From Microbulbifer variabilis (GTDB lineage Bacteria > Pseudomonadota > Gammaproteobacteria > Pseudomonadales > Cellvibrionaceae), in the NCBI RefSeq assembly GCF_023716485.1, contig NZ_CP092418.1:1781001-1845000 (forward strand): DNA of 64,000 bases, in the 5' to 3' direction. Positions 51,819 through 61,644 of this stretch are shown piece by piece. Under the pieces are notes generated by a model. That model did not search any database and was not told where the DNA came from. It worked only from the letters and a program-made list of their open reading frames with translations. Positions within the stretch are counted from its first letter, which is position 1; each line of letters opens with the position of its first letter. The translations under genes and the position numbers were made by a program.

Positions 51819-54035
51819 ATGCGTCAGACAATGATCGCACTAGCCGTAGCCGCATCCCTGGCGGTTGTGGGCGGTTGTGGTGAAAAGGCAAAACAGGCTG
51901 AGGTAGCTAAAGACACTGTGAAAGCCGAAGAGTCCATGGCTGTAACTCCAGAGCACGCCAGTAACATGCTGCTGGCAGAGTGGACTGGTCCCTTTGGTGG
52001 TGTACCTGCGTTTGACAAGATGAAGCTGGAAGATCTCAAGCCCGCAATTGAAAAAGGTATTGAGATAAGCCTTACCGAGCTAGGTGCGATCGCTTCAGAT
52101 TCCGCTGAGCCAACCTTTGCTAACACCATTGTGCCGATGGAGCGCAGTGGCGCCGAGCTAAGCCGCGCAACGGCTTACTATGGAATCTGGGCTGCGAATA
52201 TGTCTTCACCAGAGTTCCGCAAAGTTCAGCAAGAGCTGGCACCGATCTGGGCTGATTACGAGTCCAAAATTTATCAGAACAAAGACTTGTTTAAGCGCAT
52301 CAAGGCGATCTACGACCAGCGCAACGCGATGGACCTGGATGCTGAACAGAAGCGTGTGGTTGAGCTGATCTATACCCAGTTCTCTACCAATGGTGCGACC
52401 CTGGAAGGTAAGGCCAAGGAGCGCTATGCGGAAATCAACAAGCGCCTGGCTGAACTTTATACCAAGTTCTCCAACAATGTACTGGCCGATGAGGAAGGCT
52501 ACGATATCTTCCTGAGCAAAGATCAGTTGAGCGGCCTGCCGGAATCCTTTGTTGCAGCGGCGGCAGCTCTGGCGGAAGAGAAGGGCGAGAAGGGCAAGTA
52601 CGCAATTACCAATACCCGCTCCTCCATGGACCCATTCCTCACTTACTCCGATAACCGTGAGTTGCGCAAGCAAGTGTGGACCAACTACTACAGCCGTGGT
52701 GACAATGGCGATGAGCGTGATAATAACGCTATCATTGCTGAGATCTTGAAGCTGCGCGATGAGCGTGTGGGCCTGCAGGGCTTTGACAACTACGCTGAAT
52801 GGCGCCTGCAAGACCGTATGGCTAAAAATCCTGAGCGGGCCATGGACCTGATGGAAGCGGTATGGCCCGCAGCAGTTGCCCGCGTAAAAGAAGAAGTAGC
52901 TGATATGCAGGCGGTGGCGGATGCCGAGAAAGCCAATATCACTATTGAGCCCTGGGACTATCGTTACTACGCCGAGAAGGTTCGCAAGGCCAAGTACGAC
53001 CTGAACTCCGATGAAGTGAAGCAGTACCTGCAGCTAGATAACCTGCGTGAAGCCATGTTCTACGTAGCTGGTGAGTTGTTCAACTTCAAATTCACCCCGG
53101 TGAAAGAGGGTTCCGTACCGGTATTCCACGAAGATGTTAAAGTCTGGGAAGTCACTGACAAGACCAGTGGCGACCATATCGGCCTCTGGTACCTGGACCC
53201 ATTCGCCCGTGCTGGCAAGCGTTCCGGTGCTTGGGCAACCATGTATCGTGACCACTCCACCTTTGATGGCAAGAAGAACGTCCTGTCTTCTAACAACTCC
53301 AACTTTATCAAGGGCGCGCCGGGTGAGCCTGTGCTGGTGAGCTGGGACGATGCCGAAACCTTCTTCCACGAGTTTGGCCACGCGCTGCACTTCCTTGCTT
53401 CCAACGTGACTTACCCGACCCTGAACAGCGGTGTTCGCGACTACACCGAGTTCCAATCCCAGCTGCTGGAGCGCTGGTTGTCTACCGATGCGGTTATCGA
53501 TAACTATCTGGTGCACTACAAGACTGGTGAGCCTATTCCTGCGGATCTGGTGAAGAAGATTAAGAAAGCCGCCAAGTTCAACTCTGGTTTTGCCACCACT
53601 GAGTACCTGGCCTCTGCGCTGATTGATATGAAGTTCCACACTGCTGATCCAGAGGGTATCGACCCAGATAAGTTTGAGCGTGAAACTCTGGATAAGCTGG
53701 GCATGCCGAAAGAGCTGGTCATGCGTCACCGCACCCCGCACTTTGGCCATATCTTCTCTGGTGAAGGTTATGCAGCTAGCTACTATGGTTACATGTGGGC
53801 CGACGTGCTGACTTCCGACGCCTCTGAGGCCTTCTCCGAGTCTAAAGGTGGCTTCTACGACAAAGAGGTAGCAGCCAAGTTGGTGAAACACCTGTTTGCA
53901 CCGCGTAATGCTGTAGACCCCGCTGATGCTTATCGTGCTTTCCGTGGTCGTGATGCCAATATCGAAGCGTTGATGCGCGATCGTGGCTTCCCGATCCCGG
54001 AGAAGAAAGAGAGTACGGTTGCCTCCAAGAACTAG
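51819..54035 (+). CDS. M3-family zinc oligopeptidase lipoprotein (Dcp-like)
   Basis: 738 residues. The N-terminus is a lipoprotein signal: ALAVAASLAVVGGC with the lipobox Cys at about 20, so it is probably anchored to a membrane and periplasmic. The M3 zinc motif HEFGHALH (H517, E518, H521) and the later Glu ligand region are present. Length matches peptidyl-dipeptidase Dcp. It cleaves short peptides. Many minus-strand ORFs overlapping it are shadows of its high-GC codons. Confidence 0.93.
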   Translation: MRQTMIALAVAASLAVVGGCGEKAKQAEVAKDTVKAEESMAVTPEHASNMLLAEWTGPFGGVPAFDKMKLEDLKPAIEKGIEISLTELGAIASDSAEPTFANTIVPMERSGAELSRATAYYGIWAANMSSPEFRKVQQELAPIWADYESKIYQNKDLFKRIKAIYDQRNAMDLDAEQKRVVELIYTQFSTNGATLEGKAKERYAEINKRLAELYTKFSNNVLADEEGYDIFLSKDQLSGLPESFVAAAAALAEEKGEKGKYAITNTRSSMDPFLTYSDNRELRKQVWTNYYSRGDNGDERDNNAIIAEILKLRDERVGLQGFDNYAEWRLQDRMAKNPERAMDLMEAVWPAAVARVKEEVADMQAVADAEKANITIEPWDYRYYAEKVRKAKYDLNSDEVKQYLQLDNLREAMFYVAGELFNFKFTPVKEGSVPVFHEDVKVWEVTDKTSGDHIGLWYLDPFARAGKRSGAWATMYRDHSTFDGKKNVLSSNNSNFIKGAPGEPVLVSWDDAETFFHEFGHALHFLASNVTYPTLNSGVRDYTEFQSQLLERWLSTDAVIDNYLVHYKTGEPIPADLVKKIKKAAKFNSGFATTEYLASALIDMKFHTADPEGIDPDKFERETLDKLGMPKELVMRHRTPHFGHIFSGEGYAASYYGYMWADVLTSDASEAFSESKGGFYDKEVAAKLVKHLFAPRNAVDPADAYRAFRGRDANIEALMRDRGFPIPEKKESTVASKN

Positions 54036-54061
54036 TTTATTGATTTAATAAATTGTTCATG

Positions 54062-54094
54062 AAAAAGCCGCATCTTTGGATGCGGCTTTTTTTG
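54062..54094 (+). terminator. Terminator of the M3 peptidase gene
   Basis: 12-bp stem AAAAGCCGCATC/GATGCGGCTTTT with a TTTG loop followed by TTTTGTTT. It starts about 27 bp after the stop. Confidence 0.9.
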
Positions 54095-54640
54095 TTTAAG
54101 TGGTCTTTGAGTTAAGAAGTGCTCGAGAATAAAAATTCATTAACCATATGTTTGCGGCATATGCAATCTGCATTGTAAAAATTTCCTATTCAATATTGGT
54201 CTCGTGATCCCCTCATTGGCTGGTAAGTAGATACCCAGAAGTTATTTCTAGGACGAGTTTTCAATACTGGGCAAGGTCTTCATTTCTAAAAGTAAGTCCC
54301 TAGCTATATCTGCTGCCCTCTATTTTTAGCGGAATCAGATAGCTGGTTCTTATGTTCCATTTCTGATTGGTCGTTGTTTTTTTGTTTTGTTATATGTTAA
54401 AAAAATTTAACTAAAAATATTAGGTTGCTTGTTGAAGTGTTCTTCTCTTTTTCTGCCCTTGTGCTTATAAATTAGCAATAAATATCCTATCGACCTTAAA
54501 TTTCAACGGCTGTATTCTTGCCCACGTCGACATGCCCATTGATATTTTATTATTTTGACTTATATCAATTGGTTTTGTCGCCTTTCAAAATCTTAAACAC
54601 CAGATTAGGTTACAAATCCGTGAATTTTCAGAGAAGGAAC
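54095..54640. other. Intergenic stretch before the astacin-family protease gene
   Basis: 546 bp, very AT-rich, no gene. The open frame upstream of ATG 54641 is not preceded by a ribosome site and gives no signal peptide, so I exclude it. An AGAAGGAAC ribosome site precedes ATG 54641. Confidence 0.5.
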
Positions 54641-56872
54641 ATGAAAATGAAAAAGTTAACCGGTGCAGTGCTGGGGGTTACCACAAGCTTGGCCTTATTA
54701 AGTCAATTGACACTGGCATCAGGCCAGGCAGTGGCTAATAGCATTCCAAACTTTACCGAGAATGAATTTGCACAACTGGAAGAGCAATTCTCCTCAAGGA
54801 AGGTGATGGTTGATGGCAAACTCTATCAGTTAACTGGGGATATGCTGGAGCTGGTTCCACAGGAATCCGGGCAGGTCAGTATAATGTCAGCCTTTGAGTT
54901 GTCAGCAAATAAGTGGCCTGAAGGTGTTGTCTATTATGATTTTCATGAAGACGTAACAGAAGAAAACCGCCAGCGATTCGTTGATGCTACCAAGGTTTGG
55001 GAAGAGGTCGCAGATTTACATTTTAAATTGCGCAAAGACCAAACCAATTATATCTACGTGCGAAATGGCAGTGAAAATCGATCTATGGTTGGAATGTCTG
55101 GTGGCGGGCAGTTTTTCAGTATGAAAGACTGGAGTATGAAATATATTATTGTTCATGAGCTGGGTCATGCCATCGGCATGAGACATGAGCAGCAGCGTTC
55201 TGATCGGGATCAATATGTGATGATCCTGGAAGACAATATAAAGCCAGCGTATATCTACAATTTTGATGTTCGCCAATCACACAGCTACAGCGAATACGAC
55301 TTCCTGTCAGTCATGCACTACCCCTCCCGCGCATATAGTGCTAATGGGGGTGCGACAATTGTCCCCAAAAAAGGCTATGAGAAATATGATGGCATTGTAG
55401 GGCAGCGCGTTGACCTCGGAGCTGGTGATCAGGTAGGGGCGGCTTCTCACTATGGTACTGTGAATATCAACATTCCTGATCCGGCATTTAAATCTTATTT
55501 GCTTGCTTACTTTGATGCCGATAATAATGGTGAAATAAGTAGTTTAGAGGCGGCGAAGGTTGAGAAAATTCATACCCCTGGAAACGGTGAAATTCAATCT
55601 TTGCAAGGTATACATCTTTTTCGATATCTAAAACATCTTACTGTTGCTAGTGAAAATCTAACCGAGATTCCTGAGTTACCCAAGCGCTTGGAGTCTATGA
55701 ATTTCTCTGGCAACCATTTGGATTCCGTTCAATTTGAGTGGGTAATGGATAAGCCTTTCCTGAAAGAGGTAGATTTCACCAATAATTTATTGGATGTTTA
55801 TTCCTGTGAAATGCTCACTTTTATCAATGGTGTGATCGAGGGCGGTAATATCCAATACAGCCCGGTTAAGGGTGGTGAAACATTTATTTGTGATGAAGAG
55901 GCGGAGCGAACACTTATTTCTGGCAAACCAAGGGTCGACTTACGGGGGAAAGATGGCAAGCTATTTCACATTGATGTCCCTGAAAATGCTCAAAAACTGA
56001 CTATTCAAACAGAAGAGTCGGAAATAGGCGGTGAGATGAATGTATATGTGGCTCATAACCGCCTACCCGATACCACAGATTTTGACTACAAGTCTGAAAA
56101 TGCCGGTAATATCGAATACATACAGATCATCTCGCCTCAGTCAGGCCGTTGGCATGTATTGCTCACACCGGTAGAGCGTTCATTTGAAGGCGTGGATCTA
56201 ACCGCAACTCTGGATTTGGGAGGTGAGCCTGGCAACCAGCTAGTCAACCTTCAGGAAATAGGTGGGTTGGCTGCCAGCAAGGGGGAGGCCTTGTATTTCA
56301 CCATGAACGTTCCCCAAAATGCTAAAGATCTACAGTTTGCCATGAATGGCGGCAGTGGTGATGCAGATCTCTATGTGCGTTTTGGTGAGAAGCCAACTGA
56401 ATCTGTCTACGACTACCGCCCCTATTTAGGTGGTAATGACGAAACTGCTTCAATTGCTAATCCCAAAGCCGGTGAGTGGCATATTATGCTATTGGGTTAT
56501 GCGGATTTTGAGCAAGTCTCTTTAATGGGTTCCTTCAAAACGTTTACCCCAGAAGAGTTCCTCGTAGCTGGTGAGACCATTGCAGACTTGGATGGCAAAG
56601 CGGGTGATGCGCTCACTTTTAAAATTCAAGTGCCAGAGGGTTTAGCCAAACTCTCTATTGCCACCGGACCTTCATTTATCGCTTCTCTTGGTGATGCAGA
56701 TTTGTATATAAAGTACGGTGAGGAGGCTTCTGTGAGCAATGCGGATTTCACTTCAGAAAACTGGACCAGTCATGAGTCTATAAATGTGAGTGCGCCTCAA
56801 GCAGGCGTCTGGTATGTTACCGTTTATGGCTACACTGATTTTGAAAATCTCTGGTTAAGTGTTGATTATTAA
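54641..56872 (+). CDS. Secreted astacin-family metalloprotease with EF-hand-like, LRR-like and PPC domains
   Basis: 743 residues from ATG 54641. Signal peptide about 1-29 (KKLTGAVLGVTTSLALLSQ). A propeptide-like part precedes the catalytic astacin (M12A) domain: HELGHAIGMRHE (H172, E173, H176, H182, E183) and the Met-turn SVMHYPS (near 224). After it, FDADNNGEISSLE (about 291-303) is a Ca-binding EF-hand or dockerin-like loop, then leucine-rich-like repeats (LESMNFSGNHLDSV). Three PPC domains follow (about 427-530, 540-635, 645-743), with DADLYVRFG and DADLYIKYG in two of them; these are often removed on secretion. Confidence 0.88.
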   Translation: MKMKKLTGAVLGVTTSLALLSQLTLASGQAVANSIPNFTENEFAQLEEQFSSRKVMVDGKLYQLTGDMLELVPQESGQVSIMSAFELSANKWPEGVVYYDFHEDVTEENRQRFVDATKVWEEVADLHFKLRKDQTNYIYVRNGSENRSMVGMSGGGQFFSMKDWSMKYIIVHELGHAIGMRHEQQRSDRDQYVMILEDNIKPAYIYNFDVRQSHSYSEYDFLSVMHYPSRAYSANGGATIVPKKGYEKYDGIVGQRVDLGAGDQVGAASHYGTVNINIPDPAFKSYLLAYFDADNNGEISSLEAAKVEKIHTPGNGEIQSLQGIHLFRYLKHLTVASENLTEIPELPKRLESMNFSGNHLDSVQFEWVMDKPFLKEVDFTNNLLDVYSCEMLTFINGVIEGGNIQYSPVKGGETFICDEEAERTLISGKPRVDLRGKDGKLFHIDVPENAQKLTIQTEESEIGGEMNVYVAHNRLPDTTDFDYKSENAGNIEYIQIISPQSGRWHVLLTPVERSFEGVDLTATLDLGGEPGNQLVNLQEIGGLAASKGEALYFTMNVPQNAKDLQFAMNGGSGDADLYVRFGEKPTESVYDYRPYLGGNDETASIANPKAGEWHIMLLGYADFEQVSLMGSFKTFTPEEFLVAGETIADLDGKAGDALTFKIQVPEGLAKLSIATGPSFIASLGDADLYIKYGEEASVSNADFTSENWTSHESINVSAPQAGVWYVTVYGYTDFENLWLSVDY

Positions 56873-56900
56873 CGGCTAGGTAATTTATTTATTTTGGGTG

Positions 56901-56930
56901 ATGGGTTGATTTAAATTTAAATCAACCCAT
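56901..56930 (+). terminator. Perfect 30-bp palindrome after the protease gene
   Basis: Two perfect 15-bp arms (ATGGGTTGATTTAAA and TTTAAATCAACCCAT) with no loop, 28 bp after the stop. The T-tract is weak (GCTTTGCTTTT), so function as a terminator is likely but not certain. Confidence 0.6.
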
Positions 56931-57062
56931 TGCCTGCTTTGCTTTTAAAAAATTGATCAATTGCAATATTTTGTGTGTGTGCTTGATTCAGTGAAAGCGA
57001 CTTAGGGAAGGTTGGGTCATACTTTATTGGCGATATTGGTTGAAACTACTTAGGGCTTCATC

Positions 57063-57620
57063 CTAGGAGGGGTTAAAGCTCAGTTGATCTCTCACTTCCA
57101 TAAGTGCAAAGCCCATAAGGTTAAGGCCTGCCCAGGTTCTTGGGTCTTGTATTGTCGAGCTATCCTGCGCTTGACCTACCCCCCAAATTTTATCAACGGG
57201 GCTAGCCTCCACTAAAACCCTATCCTTTGTATTGAGCAGAAATCTCTTCAGGTCATTATTTTGGGAAAACTTAGCAAGGTTACCATTAACGACAATCTCA
57301 AATCGTTTTTTTATCCAGATATCATGGTTAAAACCAACAACCTGCCGGCCTAATTCCTTGGCTTTACCTGGGTGGTCTGAGGTTAGAATCTTCTCACAGG
57401 CTTTATGGTCCTTAAAAAGTTTGGCCTTGTGATACATCATGTAGTGCTCAGCGGTAATAAAATGATACCCATCTTCCTCGAACTTGGTGTCATACCACTG
57501 GCTAAGACAGCTCTTTGAGATCTGGTTATCTATTTCTTGATGCCCCCAAAAAAAGACATAATTAACTGTATTTCCGTTATCTACGAAGTCGATAAGTTGA
57601 TCTCTTGACCTTATATTCAT
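57063..57620 (-). CDS. NADAR-family (YbiA-like) protein
   Basis: 185 residues. NADAR family blocks: FITAEHYMMYHKAKLF, KAKELGRQVVGF, ILTSDHPGKAKE and GVGQAQDSSTIQDPRTWAGLNLMGFALMEVRDQL. Members are N-glycosidases acting on riboflavin precursors or ADP-ribose conjugates, for example reversing ADP-ribosylation of DNA or guarding against it. No toxin-like partner gene (DarT-type) sits next to it. Stand-alone. Confidence 0.9.
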   Translation of the reverse strand: MNIRSRDQLIDFVDNGNTVNYVFFWGHQEIDNQISKSCLSQWYDTKFEEDGYHFITAEHYMMYHKAKLFKDHKACEKILTSDHPGKAKELGRQVVGFNHDIWIKKRFEIVVNGNLAKFSQNNDLKRFLLNTKDRVLVEASPVDKIWGVGQAQDSSTIQDPRTWAGLNLMGFALMEVRDQLSFNPS

Positions 57621-57869
57621 TTTTACTCCAGTAGTTAATTTATAAGACTTCTATGGTGGCATTTAAGGCTTATTACAAAAGTAAGGATTACTTTTGTGCA
57701 AAACTCCATGTTCGGCGAGTTTGCTACTGAAAAGTTATAGGCTCATTTTTTAAAAGTACATTACAGATGCATTGGGGCTCCAGGAGCCCCGGATCGCCTG
57801 CTTATTGGTATGGGTTTACCCAAGCATGTAGCGATTTATCGAAAAATGGTAGCGCCAAGCCAATTTTGG

Positions 57870-59516
57870 CTATCGCTGATACACTTTTTCCCCTTCAACC
57901 CAAGTCTGTAAAACTTGTACCTGCCAGATTTCTTGTGAATCTATTTCAAAAATATTCTTATCTAGCAAGATAAAATCGGCAAATTTTCCGGGCTGTAGGT
58001 TGCCTATTACTTTCTCTTGGTGGCCGGCATAGGCCGCATCCAGGGTAAATGCGCGCAGGGCTTGCTCCAGCGTCATTGCTTCTTTGGTGCGCCAGCCTTT
58101 GCTAGGGTTACCCTGGCGGTCGCGGCGGGTGGTTGCGGCATGAAGGCCAAACAAAGGGTTGGCGGGTTCAACCGGGAAGTCGGAGCCAGCGGCTATTGGT
58201 GTGCCCTGGTTGAGAAGTGTTTGCCAAGCGTAGGCGCCGATCAGGCGTTTATCACCAAGGCGGTCACCCGCCATATTTTTGTCGCTAGTGGCGTGGGTGG
58301 GCTGCATGGAGGCAATCAGGTTGAGCTGTGCGAAGCGGGGAATATCCTTCACCTCTATAACCTGTGCGTGCTCTACGCGGTGGCGATACTCTTGCTGGCT
58401 TTTCTTTTTATCCAGGGCCTCAAGATGGTTGAGTACGATATGATTGGCTCTATCGCCAATCGCATGTACGTTCACCTGGAAGTTGTTATCCGTGGCCAGT
58501 TTCAGTAGCGATAACATTTTGCTCTCTGGGTAGAGCAGCAACCCCTTCTCCTGTGGGCGGTCGTGATAGGGTTCCAGAAGCGCTGCGCCACGGCTGCCCA
58601 GGGCACCATCGGCAGATAATTTAATGCTGCGCATATAGAGTCGCGTTTCTGGGCTGCCGATATGGCCAGCCTTCAGCAACTTCACATAGTTGTGGCTGTC
58701 CACCGATAACATTGGATAAACCCGCATAGGAATGGCGTTTTCCTTGGCCAATTCTCGGTAGGCAGTGAGGGTTTGTTCGTTGATACCCGCATCGTGCACA
58801 CTGGTCAATCCCAGAGAAAGCGCCGTAGTAAAGGCGTTTTGCAGGGACTTTTTTTCCTGGGCTAGGGTGGGGGAAGGTACTGCCTGTTGTAGCAGGCTCA
58901 TGGCGTTGTCAATTAAGATCCCAGTGGGTTCCCCTTCGCTATCCCGCAGAATCTCTCCGCCCTCAGGGGCCTGCGTGCTCTTATCGATACCGGCAAGATG
59001 CAGGGCTTTGGAGTTTGCCCAGCCTGCGTGGCCATCTACCCGCCGCAACCAGATGGGGTGATCAATCTCCAGAGCGTCCAGTTGCTCACGACTGGGGAAT
59101 TGCTTACCGGGCCAGGTGACTTGGTTCCAACCGCGGCCAAGCAGCCACTGGCCTGGTTCCAGTCTCTCGGCTTGGTGTTTTATCGCCGCAAGGGAATCCT
59201 CCAGAGAGTGGTCGCGCAGATCCAGCAACTCATTAAGTTGCCCAAGGCCCAGCATATGTCCGTGAGCATCAATCAGGCCGGGCAGTAAGGTCTTGCCCTT
59301 GGCATCTATCCGTTCAGCATCTGAATACTTTTCATCCAGCTCAGTAAAATTACCAGTATCCAGCACCTTGCCCTGGTCGAAGGCCATGGCATTGAACTGA
59401 ATTAACGCTTTATCCGTGGTTTGGTATCCTGAAAAGTTATGGATTAGTGTCACTGCTTGGGAGCTGAAAGAAGTGGCGGCAAGCAGTGTCGCCGCCAAAG
59501 TTTGGGCTAGACGCAT
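57870..59516 (-). CDS. Secreted amidohydrolase (YtcJ-like)
   Basis: 548 residues from the Met of MRLAQTLAATLLAATSFSSQAV; the 19-residue extension to 59573 is not conserved-looking. Signal peptide present. Amidohydrolase fold: GLIDAHGHMLGLG (metal HxH), RAHAIGDRANHIV-like block (HAIGDRAN with a metal His) and GSDFPVEP (metal Asp). YtcJ-type enzymes deformylate or hydrolyse small amides, including AepA-like regulators of exoenzyme production. Periplasmic location is inferred from the signal. Confidence 0.88.
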   Translation of the reverse strand: MRLAQTLAATLLAATSFSSQAVTLIHNFSGYQTTDKALIQFNAMAFDQGKVLDTGNFTELDEKYSDAERIDAKGKTLLPGLIDAHGHMLGLGQLNELLDLRDHSLEDSLAAIKHQAERLEPGQWLLGRGWNQVTWPGKQFPSREQLDALEIDHPIWLRRVDGHAGWANSKALHLAGIDKSTQAPEGGEILRDSEGEPTGILIDNAMSLLQQAVPSPTLAQEKKSLQNAFTTALSLGLTSVHDAGINEQTLTAYRELAKENAIPMRVYPMLSVDSHNYVKLLKAGHIGSPETRLYMRSIKLSADGALGSRGAALLEPYHDRPQEKGLLLYPESKMLSLLKLATDNNFQVNVHAIGDRANHIVLNHLEALDKKKSQQEYRHRVEHAQVIEVKDIPRFAQLNLIASMQPTHATSDKNMAGDRLGDKRLIGAYAWQTLLNQGTPIAAGSDFPVEPANPLFGLHAATTRRDRQGNPSKGWRTKEAMTLEQALRAFTLDAAYAGHQEKVIGNLQPGKFADFILLDKNIFEIDSQEIWQVQVLQTWVEGEKVYQR

Positions 59517-59625
59517 ATTGGAATGCCTTGTTGTTTTCGTTATTGGCCATTCTATGGTGGCTTCATACCCCATGAAAAGTAGATTAAATGGCTACTGGGT
59601 TAATGAGTGTGGGAGTAGGGGCTTC

Positions 59626-60789
59626 TTACTGATCGGGTTCTATACGAAGTAAATGGCCCTGGGGTCCATCGGTGATGATGTAGAGATTACCGTCTGCTCC
59701 GATTTCAGCGTCTCGAACCCGCTCACCGATGACAATTCTTTTCTCAATATTCAGCGGATCCCCTTGCGGATTGATTACCCTCAGGTCTTGGGTGACCAAA
59801 CCAGCGGAAAGGAGGTGACCACGCCACTGTGGAAATGCTGTGCCGGTATAAATGGTTAGGCCGCCGGGGGCATGAGTATCAATCCAGGCAAGGAAAGGAG
59901 AGGTAAATTCCGGGCTGGCAATTTTGAAAGAGATGTTGGATCCATCCCGATAATCCCTACCAAAGGTCACCCTGGGCCAACCGTAGTTAGCGCCCTTTTG
60001 GACTTGGTTTAATTCGTCTCCAGCTGCAGGACCGTGCTCTGAGGACCAGATAACCTGGCTTTCAGGGTCGATAGCAAGCCCCTGAGGGTTGCGGTGGCCA
60101 AAACTCCAAATCTCTGGGAGGGCGCCTTTGGTATTAACAAAGGGGTTGTCACCAGGTACTGAACCATCAGGGCTAATACGGATTATTGAACCAAAGTGTG
60201 TTTGTAGATTTTGTCCCTGCTCACGGGCAAAGATGTCGAGAAAATCCTGTGGGGGGTTGCCGCCGTCCCCAATACTGGCCAGCAGGGTACCGTCAGGGAG
60301 AAAGGCAAATCTCGAACCAAAATGTGCGCTATTCTTTTTACCCTGAGCTGCCTTGAATATCTCTTGAAAGTCCACCAGCTGGCCACTTTGCCACCTTCCC
60401 CTACCAATAGTTAGGCGGTTACTTTCGGTATTGCCACTAGCGTAACTAAAATAAAGTAGCTGGTCTTTGTCAAAGTTTGGGCTGGCAATTACATCCAGAA
60501 GCCCTCCCTGCCCCTCAAAGAAAACCTGCGCTGGAAAATCAATAGCTTCGGAAAGGGTATTGTTGCTTATGGTGCGTAACTTACCATCTCGCTGAGTGAT
60601 GATTAGAGTGCCATCAGGGAGCAAGGCTATACCCCATGGATATGGAATAGGGCCTGTCACCTTACTAATCTTAATTTTGTCTATCACGGGGATCGCGCCC
60701 CGGGAAAGAAAAGTATCAGCAGAGCTTACACCAGAGATGATTGTGCAAGTGAAAGCTAATAATGTTGTATAAAAAGAAATCCTTCTCAC
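59626..60789 (-). CDS. PQQ-dependent sugar (glucose/sorbosone-type) dehydrogenase
   Basis: 387 residues with a signal peptide (ending SSA). Beta-propeller of the soluble glucose dehydrogenase type: PYPWGIALLPDGTLIITQRDGKLRTI, FLPDGTLLASIGDGG, WSFGHRNPQGLAIDP, EHGPAAGDELNQVQKGANYGWPRVTFG, and the closing blade AEIGADGNLYIITDG are the family blocks, including the His and Arg contacting PQQ. It oxidises sugars in the periplasm. It lies 110 bp upstream of the amidohydrolase gene on the same strand. Confidence 0.92.
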   Translation of the reverse strand: MRRISFYTTLLAFTCTIISGVSSADTFLSRGAIPVIDKIKISKVTGPIPYPWGIALLPDGTLIITQRDGKLRTISNNTLSEAIDFPAQVFFEGQGGLLDVIASPNFDKDQLLYFSYASGNTESNRLTIGRGRWQSGQLVDFQEIFKAAQGKKNSAHFGSRFAFLPDGTLLASIGDGGNPPQDFLDIFAREQGQNLQTHFGSIIRISPDGSVPGDNPFVNTKGALPEIWSFGHRNPQGLAIDPESQVIWSSEHGPAAGDELNQVQKGANYGWPRVTFGRDYRDGSNISFKIASPEFTSPFLAWIDTHAPGGLTIYTGTAFPQWRGHLLSAGLVTQDLRVINPQGDPLNIEKRIVIGERVRDAEIGADGNLYIITDGPQGHLLRIEPDQ

Positions 60790-61644
60790 TTTAGGCGACC
60801 CCTGGGGTAGGTGGGTGTGCCGAACAGTATAACAATAGGGCTATTGACAACAATGTCGATTTGCCTAGTGCAATGAGCACTACGCATTGCATGAAGAGTC
60901 TCTTTCTTAGTGCTACCTAGTCTATACTGAATTATTTTTTATTTTGTAAAAATTCAATAGTGAGATAATCAATCTTTTCAGCTTATCAGCTAAAAGTAGT
61001 AGGAGAATAATTTACCCAAAATATTTTAGGTTTTTCAATATTCTACTTATGTCGAGATTGTGATAATGGTACTGAAATTAGTTGATGTGGCGCCAAAATA
61101 CTTTTGACTTGTGGGAGTAGATGGGTGTCAATGAATAGCAGATAACGGGGGGAATATCAGCTCTTTTGGTGAAAAAAATAGATAAGGGGGATGGTTGTTT
61201 AGGGTATGTAATACCTATGTTAATGCTATGGCCTTCATTTTCTGGGGTTTAAGATCTACATTGACAGGCCTTGATAGTCAAGCAGGCTATAGCAACTCTT
61301 AAAGAGTTCTTCTCAAGAAAATCTGATGTTTCAGCGGATTCTACCCCAGCCTCATTGAGGCTAAACAAAGAAGTTAACTCCCTTCTTTTTGAAAGCAAGC
61401 ATACATGTACTCCATGTATCAACCAAGGAGTAATGGCTACCGGCACAGGCTGGAGTTAAAGAAAGCCTGTTGCTTTTCCTTTCATTGGTGAATATCTGTT
61501 ACTCAGGTGACTAATAATTTAGTTTTACGCAGGATAATAAGCCATATCTACTAGTTAGGGTTGTTATTTGTTGAGATAGAAATAACGTGTTAAGCAGCTC
61601 TTTATTTTTTTTATTTCAAACAAAACTATTTTAATACTTTTGTC
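60790..61644. other. Intergenic stretch with a possible Cys-containing small ORF
   Basis: No firm gene. A plus-strand frame 61271-61459 from a TTG gives 62 residues: helical, then a tail THTCTPCINQGVMATGTGWS-like with a CxxC pair. It has no ribosome site or ATG, and a stop directly precedes it, so it is listed only as possible. The rest is AT-rich promoter-type sequence. Confidence 0.4.

Noticed and set aside
52206..52811. 201-residue minus-strand frame inside the M3 peptidase gene
   Set aside because: Shadow of the codon-biased peptidase gene, which has a lipoprotein signal and HEFGH motif; a 285-residue frame at 53034-53891 is rejected for the same reason.
54518..54640. Upstream extension of the astacin-family protease
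   Set aside because: It has no ribosome site and would bury the signal peptide that starts at 54641.
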